Source: Oxyruncus cristatus
Taxonomy: Eukaryota > Chordata > Aves > Passeriformes > Cotingidae
Assembly: GCA_013399855.1 (NCBI GenBank)
Contig: VXAY01000172.1
Location: forward strand, 1,081,828-1,145,827
Direction of reading: 5' to 3'
Length of the DNA: 64,000 nt
Position numbers and translations under genes: made by a program. Below, in pieces: positions 49,101 through 61,300 of this stretch; positions within the stretch are counted from its first letter, which is position 1, and every line of letters begins with the position of its first letter. The notes under the pieces are model-generated. The model had not been told where the DNA came from, did no database searches, and saw only the letters and a program-made list of their open reading frames with translations.

Positions 49101-51751
49101 GACACCCTTCTTCATTATCTTCTTCCTAGCCCGGAGAAGGAGAGATGGATGCAAAGTGCAGAAGTGGCAGTGTGAGCTGTAACAGTGGCATTAACGTATC
49201 TCCCACTGTCTTGATCGTGCTCCGTCATTTTTGCATCAATGTCATTCCTTACCTCTCTTCAAATCTGTTCTGCAATAAATACTTCTTCAGTCCTTCCTAC
49301 AGAAGTATTACTGATTTACAGTATTTCTTGTGCTAGGACTTGCCAGAGTAAAACAATGGGTTGATAATATTTAATGGATTTTTACTTGTACAATTATTCC
49401 CCAAATTTAACCGAACCACTGAATCAAGGGTGATTCATAAAGAAAATGTCTATTGTATCACAACAATCAGAACTTAACTTCCTTAAAGCTCAACCCAGAG
49501 ATGTGTCTAACGTGTGACAAAAATGGAGGAGTCACACTTACAACATTATCAGGGCATCAGGAGGAAATACCAAGTGAAAAACTTTAAATTGTGTAATTAC
49601 AAATTTCTTTTTCATTTAAATGCTTCATGCCATACGATACAGGCAGCACTATCAGAGAAATCTCATAAAATGTAACTAAATAATCTGTTGGAATTGTTGA
49701 ATATTCCTGGCTGCAACTTTCTATCAAGATACAATTTTTCTTTTAATCATTACACGAGATCTCAACCAGCCAATATATAAGTACATTCAGACTTCATCAG
49801 TGTGTCCATTACCATGATCTTGCTGTTTGGTTTTACTGGGGAAGGTCTTATATATTTCCTTATCATATGTAAAATTATTTAAGTGAACTTACCCATTAAC
49901 CTTTTTTCCTTTATTTCTTTTCAATATAAAGGAAACTTACAAAAAGTTAATTTTTAAGAGAGCACTTAATTCTTAAGGGCAAACTGGTTTTGGAATTCAA
50001 AGGTCTTTCCAGCAAAAGGTGCTAACATGAACTAATGTTTTATAGGCCCTTTATGAAGAAAGACCACTTGCCTACAGAACTTTCATTCTCATTCATGAAA
50101 AAAGAAAAACAAGGCCTGAATTTATGTGAATAAATATTTCTATAAGTAATAAATTTTTGTTCATTTAAATTTGTTGCAGCTGGAATTACATTGTACCTTA
50201 TGATTTTGCATCAACTGACTGTTACTGTTTCTTCCAACTTTAGCTTCAAACTGAGAAGGAATGAACAAAATTAAATGAATAAAAATTTACTGTATGAAAC
50301 TTTTATGAAAAAGCTTATAGAGTCTGTAATCAGATCAGTTAGAGGAGAATACTGTCTCTCTAACAGGCCACTCTCTTCATAATAACAATAGATTTCAGAG
50401 CTAGTAAAAAATTACGCAGATTTATTAGGGAAGCAAAAGTTTAGCTTTGAAACGACAGTTGGATTATCACTTGCAAATCACTATGTTTCAACAGACACTA
50501 CCTTGTTAGAGTCCTTGCAGTAGCAAAGAAGCTCTGATTGTATTTTCTAGTAATATTTTCAAATCTCTAATCTCACACCAGTTTGGTTTCAGACCTATTG
50601 GTACGAAAAGGCATCAGTGATGGGCTTTTTCTTTGCTTAAAGTGTTGGTGAAAAAGATAAACAGAGGAATTAGGGAAATATTATCTTCCATTCCCTCATG
50701 TAGTAAAAACGTGAGCACTGAAATCTTAAGATCTGCAACTACATGCTCAACAGTTACTAAGTAATCTTTGAGCAACATTTTTATCTTCTGTTTCTACCTT
50801 CCACTGGTTTCAAGTTGAGATATTCTCAAGTCCATTCAATGCACTGGGACTTGAAAATATTTAAGAACATACTGAAATCCCCTTCCAGGATTTCTTCTGT
50901 ATTTGGCAACAAGATGATCTTGCCTACTACCTTAACATTTGCTTACCTTGATTTTTTTTTCTGCAATATAGTTTAGGTGGAATTGCATTTAAAGCAAAAG
51001 AAAAAAAATCAATAATTCAGAGCATTGTGGTAAATGGGAGTACACAAGCTTAGTACTTTGTGTCCCCAATGATGAAAAATGAAATGTCATCTGTATTTAA
51101 TGGCAATATCTATAATGTTCTGAATACAATTCTATAAGCCCCGTTTGGGATGCAGATCAGACTGTTTTAGGTTGGTTCCTGAAGAACTAATTTGCATGAA
51201 TTATCCAATGCAAAAACTGATTTCTGCCTACTCCATCTGCACTTCTATGTTAGTTTAGGAGTCTGGTTCTATACACTGATGTTTGTAAACTGTCAGTTCA
51301 CTGACCTACAGCCCTTGGCATTCCCACATGGATCAGGCCTTACGGATTTAAACAAACAAACAAACAAACAAAATGAACAAAATCCCCCAAAACTCAATGA
51401 ACAAAAGAAACCCAAACCCCAGGTGTTCTAGATAATGTTACACATTGGCACTGGGACCTACCATTTCCTGTAGGGTTCTAGTTTATGGCATGTTTGCCTA
51501 GTACTGTGACTAGTAGCAGTCTGTAATTCAAAGAAAACAATCAGTGAGTGAGTTCTCAGCAATTATCAGTTTAAACTCTCTCTAGATCCTGCTAAAATCC
51601 AGTACCACATGTGCAGGATAAGAATAGTGTGGCTTTCTGTTTGTTGTCTGTGAAAGTCTAAGTGTCAATTTGGTAATATCTGTGAACAAACCAAACATCC
51701 ACTGAAGCTTTTGCACAGAGCATAAATACTGTACTTTGTTTCTTTTGACAG
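43109..51751 (+). other. KCNG3: KCNG3 intron 1
   Basis: An 8643-base GT-AG intron. The first ~370 bases are still CpG-rich and belong to the promoter island, including a TATA-like ACTATAAG at about 43372. The rest is AT-rich, with a T/G-rich tract near 48140-48180, an (AAAC)n run at 51350-51371 and scattered poly-A tracts. I recognise no CR1 3' end or LTR in it. A 124-codon open frame on the minus strand (44783-45157) matches nothing I know. No other exon is supported. Confidence 0.9.
51350..51371. repeat. (AAAC)n microsatellite
   Basis: About five perfect AAAC units in the KCNG3 intron, about 380 bases before exon 2. Confidence 0.9.
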
Positions 51752-52397
51752 GATAATTGAAGCTATCTGCATAGGCTGGTTCACTGCAGAATGCATTGTG
51801 AGGTTCATCGTCTCCAAAAACAAGTGTGAGTTTGTCAGAAGACCTCTCAACATCATTGATTTGCTGGCAATTACTCCTTACTACATCTCCGTTCTAATGA
51901 CAGTTTTCACGGGGGAAAATTCACAGCTTCAGAGGGCTGGAGTCACCCTGAGGGTCTTAAGAATGATGAGGATTTTTTGGGTGATTAAACTGGCCCGTCA
52001 TTTCATTGGCCTTCAAACACTTGGTCTGACTCTGAAGCGTTGTTACAGAGAGATGGTGATGCTACTTGTCTTTATCTGTGTTGCTATGGCAATTTTCAGT
52101 GCACTTTCCCAGCTTCTTGAAAACGGGCTGGACTTGGGAACAAAGAATAAGGATTATGCCAGCATTCCTGCTGCTTGTTGGTGGGTGATCATCTCAATGA
52201 CCACAGTTGGTTATGGTGACATGTGTCCCATCACTGTACCAGGAAGGATTCTTGGAGGAATTTGTGTGGTTAGTGGCATCGTTTTATTAGCCTTGCCAAT
52301 CACTTTCATTTATCACAGCTTTGTGCAGTGTTACCATGAGCTCAAGTTCCGATCCGCTAGGTACAGTAGAAGCCTCTCTGCTGAATTCTTAAATTAA
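51752..52397 (+). CDS. KCNG3: KCNG3 exon 2: Kv6.3 S2-S6, pore and C terminus
   Basis: This terminal coding exon completes Gly219 and encodes residues 220-433, ending at TAA 52395-52397. The acceptor is strong (TTTCTTTTGACAG|G). Joined to exon 1 the protein is 433 residues; human Kv6.3 is 436. S2 is at about 217-240, S3 at 251-273 and S4 at 285-302. S4 carries R286, R289, R292, K298 and R301, with W295 where Shaker has its fourth arginine; this is usual for the subunit. S5 is at 318-344, the pore filter TTVGYGD at 369-375 and S6 at 383-411. S6 has PIT (401-403) in place of the PXP hinge of conducting Kv1-4 channels, a hallmark of silent subunits. Residue 377, two after the filter Asp, is Cys (TGT) where the human protein has Tyr. 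The C terminus SRSLSAEFLN fits the orthologue. The frame is intact. Confidence 0.97.
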
Positions 52398-53705
52398 CCA
52401 AACTTGCATTCTGTTGTAGTTACTTGCTAAGCTTTGTCTGAGAAGAGAATGGTGGAAGGTCCCTTCACGTGTCCTCCTTGACTGGATGGTCCTGTGGAAC
52501 AACATTCTCGCCAGCCTGGAGAAAGCCCGTCACCATTCAGACAGGAAGGATGGCCATTTGCCTTGGGCACCTTGCAAGGAGAGGGAGTGATGTTTCAAAT
52601 TTGAGAGACCAAAATTAACAGAGGATTCAGAAGTCCTCAACCAGACCAGTTTGCCTTCCCACACAAAAGCAGAACAAAAAATGGGCTTAACGCTGAGATC
52701 TGTCATTCCTGTAATTATATCCTAAGCCATTCTAAGTGATGTGTAGCAGAAGTTTTTCAAAGATTTCAATATTTTAATGCTCCATAGAGGCATTGATAAC
52801 TTGTTGCCTGAAGCATCTCCACTTTTAATTCAGATAACCAAGCTACATACTGAAGAATCACTGCTACTTTTGAGCTTTGCAACAAGTAGAGCTGGTTCTG
52901 TAACTCAGGAAAGATGAAGAATATAGGTCTGTAGGACAAAAAACCTTGAGGCCTGATTCTGATCTTTGATGAAGCACACAAATCTTCTGTAAACTTATTG
53001 CTCTGAATTTGATAATTCACAAAGAAATCCAAGAAGTGCACCTGCAAATGTTGCAGCAAGGACTTCCTTAGTCACAATTAATTTCTTCTCTGGAACCAAA
53101 TTGTAAGTAGAAGCAAGTGCTGTACTTTACAAAGATCAGCATAAGAGATCACAGATTGAAACATTATTGCTGGTAGCTTAGTGGGGGAGCTCTCCAAATT
53201 TTACATGCATTGAGTTCAACTCCATCTACGTGAAATTACATACTCTGAAGCATAGGTTTTTCTCCCCTTTCCCCTCACCGCATTTAATTAAACATAGATA
53301 TCATAATGAGAGTTCTCCAAGACAGATTATAAGATTCCATCACTTGAGTAAGCACTGCAAAACAAGAGTAGCTGCTCCATCAGATGACGCTCATTATCTT
53401 TACATTCTGGAATCCTTACTGAAGGATACACTTTAATGGAAGTTTTAAAAACAGCTGTAAAAAGCCCAGAGCATACCAAAGAAAGTAAAATACAGACATG
53501 ACTTGCACTTGGCAAAATGGTGTATTCTTCAATGTAACTAGAAAATGAAAATGAATCAAGTAAGGTTCTAACATATTATTCACTACATTTCTTGTGTAGT
53601 GCTGCTCAATAGCATCATTCAGCATAATTCTGAAAGGCTACTGCGTAGAAATGTGCAGTTAGATACTAACACGCATTAAAGTACAGCGTTACAAATTTGG
53701 GTACC

Positions 53706-53711
53706 AATAAA
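53706..53711 (+). terminator. KCNG3: Candidate KCNG3 proximal polyadenylation signal
   Basis: AATAAA about 1.3 kb after the stop codon. It would give a short 3' UTR. No clear GT-rich downstream element is visible, so it ranks below the distal signal. Confidence 0.3.
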
Positions 53712-55285
53712 CATCAACAGGGAGCTTTCATACTAACATGGAAGTTCAGAGTCATCAGCATAGCTGAGTTCGGTGTGCTTGCCTGAAAATACCGCGTTTA
53801 CTATTATGTGCTGTAGAGGCATCTTTCATATACGTAATTGTCAAAAGCTTTAGAAGTAAAACGAGTACCACCAAGAAAACACATCTCTGGAACTGCTCAC
53901 TCAAACAGACCTGCCACATCGGTCAGTAACCAGTACACTGAAGGCTCAACCCTGACACCTGAAAAATTCATTATCATTTTAAGTGGTCTTAGTCTTAAGT
54001 AGTCTTAAAGAATTACATTGCAAACACAATTTTTCTGAAGACCTGAAGAGAATCTTAGTAGCCTTCCTGCAGACAAGTTTGGCTTTCCCTTCAAGACTGC
54101 ATTATTGAGAACCGTTACAGCCATACTTCTGTTCCTTGACACTCCTGTGTTCTGGTGTTCAGAAGATTAGCTCTGTAGTTCCCTGTACTACTCTATTTAT
54201 GCCTTTTATGTCAGAATCATGTTGCTCAGAAAACAGCATTCCACAGAGAGGTGAATATGAGATCAGCAAAAATTTCTTTCTTAGGTGAGATTCACAGCTG
54301 ATGTTAGTTAGGCAAGTTGTGACTTCAGAGACACTTAGATGTTCTACACCAGCAGAGATGCTGGCTCTGTATTCCTGCATGTGTACCTATATATATCCTG
54401 CATATATTATATATTATAGTCAGTTGAATTTTTTTTTCTGCTTGAAAAAATTTCCTCCTTGACAAAATTGAAATTTCAGACTTTAATCCAAACACAGCTG
54501 TTGAAGAAAATGACATTTTCATCTTCTAATGAAGTTATTTTGACAGTATCAAAAACATTTTCAAGGAGAAAATTGCTAATTTTTTTTGTATTCTGCTCCA
54601 ATTTTTTCCCATTAAAATAGGTTAAAAATCCCATGTAAGAACTTAGCCCTACAGATTTTCATGTGCTGTGTTTTAATGCTTGGGAAAAAATACTATTTTT
54701 CATAAAACTCCTTAAAAACTGCTTTGTCTTCTGTCCATGTATTGTACTTAACCAAACCAATACTCTGTCGTGAAATGAGTGTTTTAAGGTCGCTCAAAAA
54801 ACCCTCCTCCACAAAACGCCCAAACCATCATCATGATGGCAATAGTTTGAAATCCATACAGAATGTGAAATGAAGTATATTGCAATCTTGAGTTCAAGCC
54901 AAAAAAATTGCATTTCAACACTACCTATAAATCTAATCTTTAAATGCCTGTACAAAGGGAAAAATATAAATTAATGCACATAATAACTTGTGAATACCAA
55001 TTTTCACCATGAATCATTTTGTATAAACTATTAAGGACAGGAAGTTTTCAATTATCTGGACTATACATGATATACAAACAAAATGTTCAATCCTTTATAA
55101 AGTGCTTTTCAGCTGAAGAATCCTTTCCCAGTGTAAAAAGGTAATCCAATGAAAGTAATCCTGTAAAGGAACGGGTCTATGGAAAGTATCTTAAGTTGTA
55201 CTGTGTTTTTTTAACAGTTTATGTTCAATTTTTATATGGTAAATTGTGAACAGAATGACCTAATGTATTTTTTAATTTGAGTTAT

Positions 55286-55291
55286 AATAAA
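55286..55291 (+). terminator. KCNG3: Candidate KCNG3 distal polyadenylation signal
   Basis: AATAAA within TTATAATAAAATATTTTG, followed about 50-80 bases later by a T/G-rich stretch (55345-55390) that could be the downstream element. Further AATAAA motifs occur at about 55448 and 55596, so the exact site is uncertain. Confidence 0.45.
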
Positions 55292-55310
55292 ATATTTTGA
55301 AACTACTCTA

Positions 55311-58300
55311 TAAAAGCCCACTAGGGAGAGATACTGGGGTGGAGTTTTTTTGTTGGGTTGTTTTTTTTTTTCCTTTCTGTTTTTATTGTTGTGTGGTTAT
55401 CAGTGACTTATCAGGTTATCAGACTTTAGTCTCCTTACAAACCAAGTTGAAATAAAGTAATCTCAGTGGTAGCCTTAGAACAGAATTATAGGCTGACTAA
55501 AGTTCCTGACCTCTAGTAATATATGTCATCTTATTTTCAATGGACCAGGTTTTTCAGTGAAACTTTACAAAAAATTAATTATATGTGTAGTCAAAAATAA
55601 ATGTAAACAGCTGAAATTGTTTTACTAAAATTTTACTTGAGACCGTATTTTACACAGAGGTGGGGTGCAGCACTATTTTGAAGTCCATCATTTCAAAGCC
55701 AAGGGAAGACAAGCTGGCTCATCTTTAATCATTGCCAGTTTGACCTATACAATAAAAGACTTCATGGGCAGTACCTCTCTCTATTGGAAACATTCCCAGT
55801 TGGAACAAATTAGAGGATATACATATAGTATAAAACTGGGGATAAACAAAGACAGCTTATACAATTGTGATCCAGCATTTTGGTTTATCTATAATGAAAA
55901 CCAATATCAATGAGTTTTGAACTGCCATTGTGTGGTTAATCATATGTTATATAGTAGGTTCAAACCTTAGAACTGATTTATTTGGAACTATATATTGTCT
56001 GTAACCATTCAAGGTACTGTGTGTCACTTAAAAGCATTTGATCATTAATGAAATCACTGGAATGGAAAGCTGTCTAGGATATTTTCCTTCTACATTCTAC
56101 ATGAAACATCATGCCAGATATCACAAAGAGTGGAAGATTATCATTTTCCTTGATGTAAGAGTTGGAAACTGTATTGTCTTGATGAGTACCAACGAAAAAA
56201 AATTAGTTTGATTGACTGATGATTTGAAATAGTCTTATCAACACAAGGATCAGCCATTTAAAAATATGATATTCATTCTTACTGTACAATGGCTTATATT
56301 GCTGTGCATAGCAGAAAGTTTGAGAAAGATAAAAATCATATTAATGTAAGATTTGTATGTTGATGCCCATGTATTTAAAGGAAAAGGCACTCAGTTTTCA
56401 TATCATGTATGTAATTTCTGCCCATAAAGGAATTGTTATTCTGATTCCAAAATAAAACTAAAGTCCTTGTGGGTTCAAAACACTTATTTATTCCCCTTTG
56501 GGTAACAACTATAAAAATTCGACCAGATCTGAATGTATGCCAAGAAGTGGTCATATGCACACACCAGCCAGCTAAATTCAGCAGCCAAACCATCCAGTTT
56601 CCTGGGAACCAGCATAACGAACAAGGTCTGCTGTGCTCTGAATTTTATCTCACCTAAGAGGTTCAGGATTACACTGCTGATTAAAGTTGGGTTATTTGAA
56701 GTACCTTAAAATTTTTTAAATTATTATTTCAAATGAGCTTCTAAGGAAACATATGCTGGAAAATTAAATAAGCTGTGCATAGCAAAAAAGATACCATTTT
56801 ATTAAAAATAAATCACTGTGGTTTTAAAAAAGGAAGCTGGATCTCATTTTCTGTTACTTGTTTGGAAAAGCAAACATGCAGGTCAGGATATGTGATGCTA
56901 ATTAAACTTGTTACATGAAACAGATCCCTGTTTAAAATATGGAGACTTAGTGAGAAAGATCTTCCAGCTTTGCTAGAGCTGTAACAGTTTATACGAGCTG
57001 AAGAGCTGCCCCAGCACACGTGGAAGAAACAACAAAGCTGGTTTCATGGTAAAAAACTAGTATGATTTATGGCCTGTGAAGTGCAACACAAATTAGGGAG
57101 TATCTTTTGCAGACCACAGGATAGGTTAAGCATCAAGAAGGCTCCACAGTGAGCAATGAAGACTGACAATCTGATTGACAACAAATTTTAAGAGCCACAG
57201 AAGAAGAATAATATAAATCTTTGGTCAAATTAATAAAATATGAATGTTTGCAACTGCACATTTTAGAGTCCTTTATCCTTTACAAACGCAAATGTCTATA
57301 ATTTTGTAGAACATTAATTTTATATATTGTTTGCTTATCTGTAAAGAAAAATGTATGCTGTAATTTTAAGAGGGAATAAATGTGGGGGGTTTTATGTGAA
57401 TACAGAATCAGATAGATAAAATCACATAATAAAATTTGATGGCCTTGTTGCTTTATTTCACGGACTAGTGGTCAAAACAGAAATGTTTATAGAATGTGTT
57501 CTTTTTAACAAGTGAATTCCGTGGCTATTTGTATTGATACTGTACCTCGGAAAGAACTCTTTCCTTTAACAATTTTTGACTACTGAGAAGTCTGCCATTT
57601 ATAACCTGGGAGTTTTAATCAATGTAAAATTTGAATATTTGATCCAGAAATTAGTCTGAAGCAAAAAATAAAGTTAAACCTACACAGGGCTATTCTTCAG
57701 CAACTGAATATCTATCATAATTGTGGACTGCAGAACTGTCAAAACAAAATGAAAAAGCAGCCATACAACACATATATTATTCCTGAGGGATTATTTATAA
57801 AAGCAAGTCTAGAAAAATGGATGGAATTTGTCTTCAAGTTCACTGAAACTTTCTTATATTAACAAAAAAACCCAAAATGCAGAACAAAAAAGCAATCAAA
57901 CAAAGAAACCCATAAATATCAACATAGTATTAATTCTGGAATGTCAACACAACCAGAAATTTCACCAATGCAATCCTTACATTATTGTGAATGGATCTGA
58001 GACACTGCCTTGATTCTTTAAATACAGCCATTTCAAAATACTTCCAAAAATAATTACAATTAATGTTCTTGTAAAAAAAAGTCTGAATATTTTAAGAGAC
58101 CACTGAATGATGAACTATACTGGCACCAGCCCACTGCATTATTATGAAAATGAACAGACTTCATTTAGAAATCATGAGCATTTTTACTTCTCATATGTTA
58201 TTTATTAGTATTAGAGGTTTTACATAAAATCAGTCAGAAAAGAAATGAAGCAGATGTCCACATAGTCATAGAAGTATGTTTTAGAAGCATTTTTCCTAAA

Positions 58301-61300
58301 AGAACTTCTAAAATATTTGGAAACAGAAGGGTTTTTTTAATGTTTTAACACAGTTACTATTTTACAAATGTACTCAGCACTTGCACCTCCCATCAACCTG
58401 AGATGCAACTGTAAATACACAGAATCCCCCAAAATTAGATTGATTCTTGCAGCCTTGGGGAACATTTTATACATTTGTTTGCCATAAGAATTTAAAAAAA
58501 GAAAACAGTAAAGGAGTTCACTAAAATCTAGGAAATCTAGAAGTTCAATATTGGAATTCTTTCCCATGTACTCCAGAAATGCTCCAAGTCCATTTTTATA
58601 CTTCTTTGCACTACTCTTTCACCAATATTGAAGTAGCAACTTGGAGCCACAGTGGGGACCAGGTTTCCATTGTACTAAGGATTCTACAGCCACAGATTGA
58701 AATTACAGTACTGCTCCCAAAAACAGTGTGATCCAAGACTGAAACACAAGTCAAAAGCAGGATGCAGACAACAGTGCAAGCAAGCAACACAGCACTTCTC
58801 TGTAGCATGAGTGTAGCTTTCTATTGAGTCCAATATACTGTTAAGTACGAAGTGTTCAAATACAATTGTTTTTCTCCTCAATTTAGAGATCCTTACAGAG
58901 AATGCGGCACTGAGGAGACAGTTTTTTCTATAATGCTAAAGGCCTTATCAGCTGCACTGGTTGTGCCAAGACAGCACAGCATCTAACTATGACTTTTGTC
59001 ATTAGGGTTTAATATTTGAATTTGACGTCATTTGATGGGATGCTATGAATGAGTAAAACTGGGGCTGTTTATTAGAATGGCATCTTGAATCATGATGCTA
59101 TTATATAGATGCCATTAAAGACTAAAAGAGAAAAACAATTCCAACCATGTATTCATTAAGTAAAATCATGCAGAGGCCCACTGAAAAGAAAAGCATTGCT
59201 AACAATTAAATACTAATCTAAAAGTGTGGATTCCTATCAGAGATTCTTGCTTATAGGCCTCAAATTTACATGGATTCCTTGAGTATCTCTGCCTTTAGGT
59301 GCAGTATCTTTAGGCTCCACCTGTTGGGTTCTCTGATACAAACTCAGCCTATAGCTCACAGCAGCTTTTTGGTCTCCATTGACTCAAGAGGCTTAAAAAC
59401 CAGATAAGCTGGGAAAGAAAAATCTTTTTCAAAGGAGCCAGGCAACCAGCAGTGAATATAATCTTTGAGATTTTTTTTGTTTGTTTGTTTTAGAAAACTA
59501 TTTTTCATCTGGGTTGTGGAAGACAAAGTCCTGAATGTAAGTGCCAGGTTGCCCTCAACACAAGACCAGGGACCATGAAACTCATCTGCTTCCCTCTTCA
59601 TAGCACACTCCATCTTCAGCATCTCTATCTAGTTCTCTTAGAGCTTTCTCCTTTCACCTGATCCTCACTCAAGAAGCATTAAGGTTAAACATTAACATCC
59701 ATGAACTGAAGCTGCTGTTATCTTTGCCTTCTCTTCATACAGACTGTCCCATTCATGTTTGAAATGCAGTTCAGATTAGATAGCTTAGAATACCCATACA
59801 TTTCTCCATGTTATTGTAGGATAAGAAGCTCTCTCCTCCCCCACAATAAATGTCATATATAATAGGAAGAAACAGTCATGCAAAGCAAAGCTTTTACAAA
59901 GAAATACAAAATAGCCTAAATCATACACATCACATCCTTGATCTACAGTCTTATCCTGGTGCTTCACATCCCACAGGCCATTCAAGTCCATTCACAACTC
60001 TGCAGTAAAGATCACCTAGCTGCTTCTGCCAACAGGTGTGAACTTGACGGCTGAATTGCCCATGGGATGTCAGAGCTACAAATTTTTACTTTTTGGTTGA
60101 TTACTCTAAACTTCTATTTCTACCAAGAAGCTGCAAAACAAATTAGCCAGGCTTGGACAGTACAATTCCACTGGCTGGTGCATTTCCACCAGCATGTAGT
60201 AGAGTCATGCTAGAATTAACTACCAGTCTTGAAAACTGGTTGAATTTCACTGTTGTATTGAAAGCAGTTTAAGATCTGTAAGAGGAATTACTACATTTAT
60301 GTTCCCTGATTTGGGGATTTATCCCTACTTGGAGTTCAGGAGTGTCATGTGAACTAAAGGAACATTGCAGAGAGCACAGGGAAGATTAATTAGTGAAAAA
60401 AGGAAATGAGGTAGAGAGATAGAGAGAGGTTAAAAACACTAAACCAAACAATGCAAAAGGCTCTGTATAATGAAGTCCTTTCTAAGTGACTCACCAAAAA
60501 CTAAGGGCATGCAAATCAGGTAGAAAAAAAGAGAGAAAACTTTCAGACACTAAACTCAAGAGGACTTTGCTGTGCTTTTCAGCCCTCTTCCCCATCACTG
60601 CTGCTGTCCTGCCATACCCTCCTTGAAAATGCTTGTCTGCTTTCTTCCTTTGCCAGACTTTCCATCCAAGTTTTTTCCCCTTGGGTTTTTACCCTTTTCC
60701 TAGTTGTCCCATTTTCTTTCTTCTGCTAGCCACACCAGAAGGCTTCTGTGCTGGGACCAAGTATTTCTAAAATCGCAGTGCCAGCCCACTGTCTGCCATC
60801 CCATCCTGCCCATTCTTTGCTCTACTACCACCATTTCTATAGGTACATGCTTATTTAAATCAAGGGACCTGTCCCTGGACAACCTGTGCTAAAAATCATT
60901 TCCCCTGCCCACTCATCTGTGGTAAGTGTAACCCAACTAATACCTGCCTAGTTTGCTAAAAAGAAAAGCTTTCACCCGTTTCTCTGGATTACACACTGTG
61001 ACAACAACTTGTACTGCCACCATTTATGATCTACTACTTCCCTCTAAATGTTTTCCAGATGTGTCTGCTTGCAGACACAGTCTCTCAGACCAAGAGGATA
61101 AGAGAGATTCTGGCACTGTCTCGTGCCACCCAGCATTTGCTTCCCTTTCTCTTGAGGGCTAATGACTACCAAAAAGCATGAGGTACCCGCACTAAGGGGA
61201 AACAGGGACTGAATCCTGCAGGCTAAAACTCAAAATACATGCAAACAGAGGGCTTTGACTTAAAACCTCCCCAAAAGTCACATTCTTTCCTTTCAGAGAT

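Larger units (their letters stand above)
42453..52397 (+). other. KCNG3: KCNG3 coding gene span (two exons, one intron)
   Basis: The coding sequence is the join of 42453-43108 and 51752-52397: 1302 bases, 433 codons plus stop. A single phase-2 intron falls in the S1-S2 loop at Gly219. That position, the near-identity of T1, S4 and S6 to mammalian Kv6.3, and the head-to-head MTA3 neighbour separate it from KCNG1, KCNG2 and KCNG4. The next human gene on the 3' side, COX7A2L, is not recognised before the window ends. Confidence 0.96.
52398..55310 (+). other. KCNG3: Probable KCNG3 3' UTR
   Basis: AT-rich sequence after the stop codon with no repeat that I recognise. Two canonical AATAAA signals are candidates: 53706-53711 (UTR about 1.3 kb) and 55286-55291 (UTR about 2.9 kb). 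The second sits in a U-rich context typical of brain-transcript 3' ends and is my preferred end. The extent is inferred; no transcript is available. Confidence 0.5.
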
